In this document: positions 7,448 through 11,612 of the stretch, piece after piece
Numbering within the stretch: position 1 is the stretch's first letter
Layout of the letters: each line of letters starts with the position of its first letter
NCBI GenBank assembly: GCA_020853995.1
Contig: JADYXV010000165.1
Coordinates: 1 to 11,612 of the forward strand
Source: Novosphingobium sp.
GTDB lineage: Bacteria; Pseudomonadota; Alphaproteobacteria; Sphingomonadales; Sphingomonadaceae
DNA length: 11,612 nt
Reading direction: 5' to 3'
The notes under the pieces: model-generated
What the model saw: only the letters and a program-made list of their open reading frames with translations
What the model was told of the DNA's origin: nothing
Database searches by the model: none
Position numbers and translations under genes: made by a program

Positions 7448-8557
7448 TTAAAACGATGATGCGATGGTCAGAGCGGGGCCTGATGCGGGATTGGCGTTTC
7501 CGGCAACGCGCAGACGCCAATCCAGCGCTATTCTGGCGGACATGCCATCACCCATATCAAGGGGCATAGACACGCGCGGTCCTGCATCAAACCGCACGGC
7601 ACCTTTCTGGCCCCCTGCCCAGATCCCTGCGCCAATCCTTACATCGCGTCGCAATCGGGTGGCTTTTGCGATGGAATGGTCCACCACCGCCTGCGCATCG
7701 AAAAACGCGGTCGGGCCCAGCCCCCCGGCATAGCCTGCCTGTCCATAAGCCTCGGCGCGAAAACCACCGGCCAGATTCTGCCAAGGCAGTTCGGTGACCA
7801 CCGTCACCACCGGGCGCAGGCGCACCGGACCGCTGGATGAATCATAGACCCGCGCTTCGGCCAGCACCCGCAAAGGCAGACGCCGCAGCGGACGCACCCC
7901 GAAGCCCAGCGCCAATTCCTTGTCACGGCCCGGCGCGTTGATCGCCAGCGACGTTCGGACATAGGCAAAGCTGTCATGCTGCTCCCCCCGGCCCAGCCGG
8001 TATCGCGCAATTGCGCCTGCCTGGCTGCCACCATAGGACGCCGCCCCGGGCGCTGTCGCCACCGCCCCGCTTGCGCCACGCATCAGCAACCACTGATCAA
8101 ACGACCAGCGCTCTCCGGTTTGCGCCCCGCCCAGCACTCGCGACGGTGCATCCAATCGGGGACGTTGCTGATGCTTGGCAGGCAAATCACTATCAACCTG
8201 CAAATCCCGAGCCGACGACAATCCCGCCTGCCCCTCAGACACTGCGTGGTTGGAACTGCTGACCGCCCATAAATCTGACGCTCCGGCTCTTGCGGAAGGT
8301 TGCGCGATCACACCGCGCCGCACGGGGCCGTGCCGTTCCGCAATCGGCTCCAGCACTACTGGCCTCTCCGAAGCGATATCCTGCCGTGCGATGGTCGCGG
8401 GCTCCGTCGCCACGAGTTGTTTACGCTGCGGTTCGCCAGATCCTTCGGCAAATATCGGGTTCCAGATGGCAGCCCGCGTCACCGTCCAGACCATCAGGAC
8501 CACGCAAAGTGCCAGGATCGGCTGTCCGCGCCGCGCAGACGCGGGCCTTCCTTTCAT
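7448..8557 (-). CDS. Protein with beta-barrel-like C-terminal half, resembling the NfrA C-terminal domain
   Basis: 369 residues. One hydrophobic segment at 13-30 (ILALCVVLMVWTV) acts as a signal or anchor; residues ~35-150 are low-complexity and probably unstructured; residues ~150-369 form a beta-rich domain (RWSFDQWLLMRG, GFGVRPLRRLPLRVLAEARVYD, VVTELPWQNLAGGFRAEAYGQAGYAGG, FFDAQAVVDH) that ends in Phe, like outer membrane beta-strands. The domain resembles the C-terminus of NfrA, the outer membrane partner of NfrB; this is recall of the family, not a search. Its N-terminal TPR-type part of NfrA is absent. ATG 8557 overlaps the glycosyltransferase stop (ATGA), so the two are coupled. A role in export or anchoring of the glycan is inference. 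Confidence 0.7.
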   Translation of the reverse strand: MKGRPASARRGQPILALCVVLMVWTVTRAAIWNPIFAEGSGEPQRKQLVATEPATIARQDIASERPVVLEPIAERHGPVRRGVIAQPSARAGASDLWAVSSSNHAVSEGQAGLSSARDLQVDSDLPAKHQQRPRLDAPSRVLGGAQTGERWSFDQWLLMRGASGAVATAPGAASYGGSQAGAIARYRLGRGEQHDSFAYVRTSLAINAPGRDKELALGFGVRPLRRLPLRVLAEARVYDSSSGPVRLRPVVTVVTELPWQNLAGGFRAEAYGQAGYAGGLGPTAFFDAQAVVDHSIAKATRLRRDVRIGAGIWAGGQKGAVRFDAGPRVSMPLDMGDGMSARIALDWRLRVAGNANPASGPALTIASSF

Positions 8558-9975
8558 TGTCGGGCCAATTTCGCCGCGTCTTGGCCCACTGGTGACTCGA
8601 TAATGTGCGCAGGATGCACCAGATGCACCGTATGGTCCCACTGCAACTTGCCACCTAGCAGCACCCGTAAATAGGCTACCAACGCCCGACGGCCAGCCAT
8701 GATGGAAATGATGTTGCCAATGGGAAACCGAAGGAGCGCACGAAGTCCTTCTGCCAGACCATATTCATGCGCAGTGAAACCGAACCGCAAGGTTAGACGC
8801 CAGACAAAGCTGAAAAGATTGAACAACAACAGTGCTTTGACAAGTGGATCCGGCACCAGCGGCGTGATCGTTCCGCTTGCCTCTCCCAGACGCACAATGG
8901 GCGAGATCAGGATCAGCAGGTAAGCAGCGGTGAGCACCACAGCAACCAGCGCGCCACGCCGGTCCCGCAAGCGCATCCACAGATCATGCCCGCGCCCGTT
9001 CCAGCCCAGCCGCTCCCACCCCTGAAAAGCAATTCCATGCAGCCAACGGGTTTTCTGCCGGACAGATGCGGTCAATGTGCCGGGGAAAAACTCGCGCGTG
9101 GCAACCAGGTTGCCCAGCCGGTCCTGCACCCGCAAAAAGCATGAATTGCCGCCAGTTTCACTGACCAGCAAGCCGGCCTCGTAATCCTCGGTCAGGCAAT
9201 CAGCGGCAAAAGGCTCACTCCCGCCACGACGCTCAAGAATGCGGTCAATCGCCTCGCGGGAAAAAGCGCAACCGACACCTGAAGATGGCAATCCTGCCTT
9301 CAACCAATTGCGTACAACCATATCCCTGCTGTGCGCTTCGGCAAATTCGTCACAATAATGACCAGCAATCCAGCGCGAACTGGCCTGTGGCTCCGGCCGG
9401 ACGGGCAACTGGACGAAATCGGCATGGTCCAGCGCGCCATCCATCAGGCTTAACGCTGCGGGGTGCACCATATCTTCGGCATCATGGAGGATGATAGACC
9501 GGACGCGCTTGCCGCTGCGATGCTCGTCCTCGCAAAGCGCACGGTACAGCCGGTTAAGGCAATCGGCCTTGGTGGTTGGCCCATCACGATCATGCAGAAC
9601 CACACGCAGGCACGGATCGTTTGCAAGCACGGTGAGGGCCGCAAGCGTGGGTTGGTCATTCCGATAAACCCCCACGTAAATGCGCAAACTCCTCTGCGGC
9701 CAGCTTTCAAGACAATGGCTGACCATCGCCCCGATCACCGCTGATTCATGCCAGGCAGGAACAATTACGGCTGCAATGCCTTTCAGTTCATGTTGATGAT
9801 CATCTGTCAGCCGTCCGGTTTTGGCAGCGCCCCTGCTGCGCATCCACAGCCAGACGCCATCGATCAGAAATTCGTCTATCGCTCCGACTGCAAACCAGAA
9901 TGCTGCAAACAACAGAAGTTCATGCTCGAAAATCGCGAGCCATTGGAATGCCGAATAAGACGGCGTAGTCGGCAA
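8554..9975 (-). CDS. NfrB-like membrane glycosyltransferase family 2 protein
   Basis: 473 residues. A membrane segment at ~16-38 is followed by a GT-A domain with the processive-type motifs: PAWHES at 73-78, HDAEDMVHP at 164-172 (DxD-like), TEDYE at 262-266 (catalytic Asp264) and QKTRW at 307-311 (QxxRW). Three or so helices follow (341-361, 378-398, ~412-438), then WDHTVHLVHP (446-455), a motif recalled from NfrB proteins. E. coli NfrB (about 745 residues) makes a secreted N-acetylmannosamine polymer under c-di-GMP control through a C-terminal MshEN domain; that extension is missing here. The open frame runs on to 10377 antisense to nhaA, but TTG 9975 has GAGGGG 6 nt upstream and starts just before the first helix, so I use it. 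Sugar specificity is unknown. Confidence 0.82.
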   Translation of the reverse strand: MPTTPSYSAFQWLAIFEHELLLFAAFWFAVGAIDEFLIDGVWLWMRSRGAAKTGRLTDDHQHELKGIAAVIVPAWHESAVIGAMVSHCLESWPQRSLRIYVGVYRNDQPTLAALTVLANDPCLRVVLHDRDGPTTKADCLNRLYRALCEDEHRSGKRVRSIILHDAEDMVHPAALSLMDGALDHADFVQLPVRPEPQASSRWIAGHYCDEFAEAHSRDMVVRNWLKAGLPSSGVGCAFSREAIDRILERRGGSEPFAADCLTEDYEAGLLVSETGGNSCFLRVQDRLGNLVATREFFPGTLTASVRQKTRWLHGIAFQGWERLGWNGRGHDLWMRLRDRRGALVAVVLTAAYLLILISPIVRLGEASGTITPLVPDPLVKALLLFNLFSFVWRLTLRFGFTAHEYGLAEGLRALLRFPIGNIISIMAGRRALVAYLRVLLGGKLQWDHTVHLVHPAHIIESPVGQDAAKLARQ

Positions 9976-9989
9976 TTGCTGCCCCTCGT

Positions 9990-10020
9990 TTGACGTATCC
10001 GGGTGATGTGGCCAGATAAA
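9990..10020 (+). promoter_or_regulatory. Possible promoter of nhaA
   Basis: TTGACG (9990-9995, five of six bases of the -35 consensus) is followed after 19 bp by GATAAA (10015-10020). That would start a transcript about 43 bases before the nhaA ATG. The -35 box lies 3 bp from the ribosome binding site of the divergent glycosyltransferase gene (9982-9987), so the two leaders overlap in the 94-bp gap. The long spacer makes this tentative. Confidence 0.35.
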
Positions 10021-10069
10021 ACAACTATGCCTGCTTGCGCGGGTTCGTGAACCAGGGACTGATTCGAAA

Positions 10070-11242
10070 ATGGCGGTAAAGCGTGGACTTAAAGCGGCGT
10101 GGCATAAGCTATCGCGCAACGAAGCCGCTCCCGGTCTTGTTCTTATGGCATGTGCGGCAATCGCACTCATTCTTGCCAATTCGCCGCTGGCACAAACCTG
10201 GCACGGCCTGTTCAACGATCCGCTAGGCTGGACCCCGGTTCCCAAGCTGTACAGTGCGCACCTGTGGATCAACGATGGCCTGATGGCCGTGTTTTTCTTC
10301 GTCGTCGGGCTTGAAATAAAACGGGAAATTCTTGACGGAGAATTGTCGAACGCTCGTCGTCGGCGCTTGCCCGTCATTGCTGCAATGGCCGGTATGGCGG
10401 TGCCTGCATTGATCTATCTGGCGATCACCAATGGTGATCCTGCGCTCCATGCCGGATGGGCGATACCTTCCGCCACCGACATCGCCTTTGCCATTGGTGT
10501 CCTTGCCTTGGCCGGAAAGGGCTTGCCTCCATCATTGCGGCTGTTCCTGCTGACAGTCGCCATCGTTGACGATCTGGGCGCCGTGATGGTTATCGCCTTC
10601 TTTTACACCACTGGCCTTAAACTGGCCTGGCTTGGCATCAGCGCGGTCATTCTCGTCGCGCTCGTCATCGTCAACCGAATGGGCGTACGTGCGCTCGCGC
10701 CTTATATCCTTGGCGCCATCGCTTTATGGTATGCCGTCCTTCACTCCGGCATTCACGCCACGATTGCGGGCGTGTTGGCAGCGCTAACCGTCCCGCTCGC
10801 TCTCAACCGCCAGCATGACAGCCCGCTTCTCCGGCTTGAACACGCACTTGTGGCGCCCAACGGGTTCCTGATCGTGCCGTTGTTCGGCCTTGCCAATGCC
10901 GGCGTTCACCTCGGCTTGCCTGAAGGCGGATCACTCGCCCTGCCGCTCGGCATCGGGCTTGGTCTTCTGCTGGGAAAGCAAGTCGGCATTCTGGGAAGCA
11001 TCGTTCTGGCCGAACGTTTCGGAATTGCGCATCGACCAGACGGGGCAACCATGCGGCAGTTGTGGGGCATTTCATTGCTTTGCGGCATCGGCTTCACGAT
11101 GAGCCTGTTTATCGCGGGCCTTGCCTTCCCCACCAGCCCGATCCTGATTGAAGAGGCTAAGCTCGGCATTCTGGGCGGATCGTTGATTGCGGCAATCGCT
11201 GGCATGATCCTGCTGAAAGGCAGTCAGGCCAAGCAGAACTGA
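10070..11242 (+). CDS. nhaA: Na+/H+ antiporter NhaA
   Basis: 390 residues, matching the usual NhaA length, with about 12 membrane segments. NhaA swaps two H+ inward for one Na+ (or Li+) outward and serves pH and salt homeostasis. The functional residues are in place: AIPSATDIAFAIGVL with Asp137 (E. coli D133), TVAIVDDLGAVMVIAFFYT with the ion-binding pair Asp167/Asp168 (D163/D164), the FGLANAGV block at 272-279, and Lys303 in LGKQVGILG (K300). The C-terminal WGISLLCGIGFTMSLFIAGLAF is also typical. AGGGA lies 11 nt before the ATG. It stands alone, divergent from the glycosyltransferase gene. A short TGATCG/CGATCA inverted repeat covers the stop but lacks a T tract. Confidence 0.97.
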   Translation: MAVKRGLKAAWHKLSRNEAAPGLVLMACAAIALILANSPLAQTWHGLFNDPLGWTPVPKLYSAHLWINDGLMAVFFFVVGLEIKREILDGELSNARRRRLPVIAAMAGMAVPALIYLAITNGDPALHAGWAIPSATDIAFAIGVLALAGKGLPPSLRLFLLTVAIVDDLGAVMVIAFFYTTGLKLAWLGISAVILVALVIVNRMGVRALAPYILGAIALWYAVLHSGIHATIAGVLAALTVPLALNRQHDSPLLRLEHALVAPNGFLIVPLFGLANAGVHLGLPEGGSLALPLGIGLGLLLGKQVGILGSIVLAERFGIAHRPDGATMRQLWGISLLCGIGFTMSLFIAGLAFPTSPILIEEAKLGILGGSLIAAIAGMILLKGSQAKQN

Positions 11243-11340
11243 TCGCCTTAATCGATCACCAAGCCGATATCATTGCATGAAACCTTTTAAGCCAATGCGC
11301 GTATAGAAAATGCACAAACTGGATTGATGAAGGAAACACC

Positions 11341-11612
11341 CATGCCCGGCGATAACGCAAAGAAAGCTTTGATCGACAGCCTGAATGGCCTTCTGGCTGA
11401 CTACTTCACGCTTTATCTTAAAACGAAAAGCTATCACTGGCATGTCGCCGGGCCAAATTTTCGCGAACTGCACCTTCTGTTTGACGAACACGCGACCGAA
11501 TTGTTCGCTCTGACCGATATCATTGCCGAACGCGTTCGCAAGAAGGGCGGCAATACGCTGACATCGATCTCCAGCATCGCAGGCAAAGCCTCGATCAAGG
11601 ACGATGATCGCA
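11341..11612 (+). CDS. dps: Dps-family ferritin-like DNA-protecting protein (N-terminal part)
   Basis: The first 90 residues are present; the gene runs off the right edge. Dps proteins form 12-subunit shells that oxidise and store iron using H2O2 and shield DNA during stress. The inter-subunit ferroxidase ligands are visible: His32 in KSYHWHVAGP, His44 and Asp48 in LHLLFDEH, and Asp59 and Glu63 in TDIIAER, in register with His31, His43, Asp47, Asp58 and Glu62 of the Listeria protein. The N-terminal tail is short with only two Lys (residues 7-8), so DNA binding through the tail may be weak. AAGGA lies 6 nt before the ATG. The 98-bp gap from nhaA has no convincing promoter, though it would need one as a separate stress gene. 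Confidence 0.93.

Noticed and set aside
8558..8641. 28-codon extension of the beta-barrel-like protein
   Set aside because: It overlaps the end of the glycosyltransferase gene in another frame; ATG 8557 with the ATGA overlap is placed right before the hydrophobic segment.
9976..10377. N-terminal extension of the glycosyltransferase frame, antisense to nhaA
   Set aside because: The 134 extra residues are Arg/Ser-rich and lack family features. They lie opposite the conserved start of nhaA, and TTG 9975 has a good ribosome binding site.
11240..11258. TGATCG/CGATCA inverted repeat at the nhaA stop as terminator
   Set aside because: The stem has only 6 bp and no T tract follows.
11273..11307. 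TTGCAT and TATAGA upstream of dps as a promoter
   Set aside because: The spacing is 23 bp, too long for a standard sigma70 promoter.

Overview
The window reads as chromosomal DNA from an alphaproteobacterium, most likely a sphingomonad (Novosphingobium/Sphingomonas/Erythrobacter type). The reasons are high GC, gene-dense layout, an HslV with a short N-terminal propeptide, a Cbp3-type cytochrome bc1 chaperone next to a YceD/DUF177 gene, and an alphaproteobacteria-specific TauE + TIGR02186 pair. Genus-level placement is inference from gene content; no RNA gene, insertion sequence, phage gene or CRISPR array was seen. No gene-free stretch exceeds about 210 bp.

Layout. (1) Bases 1-1210, minus strand: bamE/omlA-type lipoprotein, then hslV, then the start of hslU, i.e. 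envelope assembly followed by the HslUV protease. (2) Bases 1420-3894, plus strand: a compact unit of Cbp3-like chaperone, YceD-like protein (4-bp overlap) and a MATE efflux transporter that starts at TTG four bases after the yceD stop. (3) Bases 3905-5614, minus strand: a HerA-family ATPase converging on the MATE gene with 10 bp between them. Its 93-bp leader holds three inverted repeats, two of them mutually exclusive; the last is terminator-like and overlaps the ribosome binding site. (4) Bases 5708-7371, minus strand: TauE/SafE permease and a TIGR02186 membrane-anchored protein, translationally coupled. (5) Bases 7448-9975, minus strand: an NfrB-like membrane glycosyltransferase and a protein with a beta-rich C-terminal half ending in Phe, overlapping by ATGA; this looks like a minimal two-gene surface glycan locus. 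(6) Bases 10070-11242, plus strand: nhaA, divergent from the glycosyltransferase across 94 bp. (7) From 11341: the N-terminal half of a Dps-family protein, cut by the window end.

Most genes are housekeeping or envelope/stress functions. The two most unusual items are the structured leader of the HerA-like gene (5615-5705) and the small NfrB-like glycosyltransferase plus beta-barrel-like partner (7448-9975). Several starts differ from the longest open frame and were chosen from ribosome binding sites, overlaps and family N-termini: 1210, 5614, 7371, 8557 and 9975.
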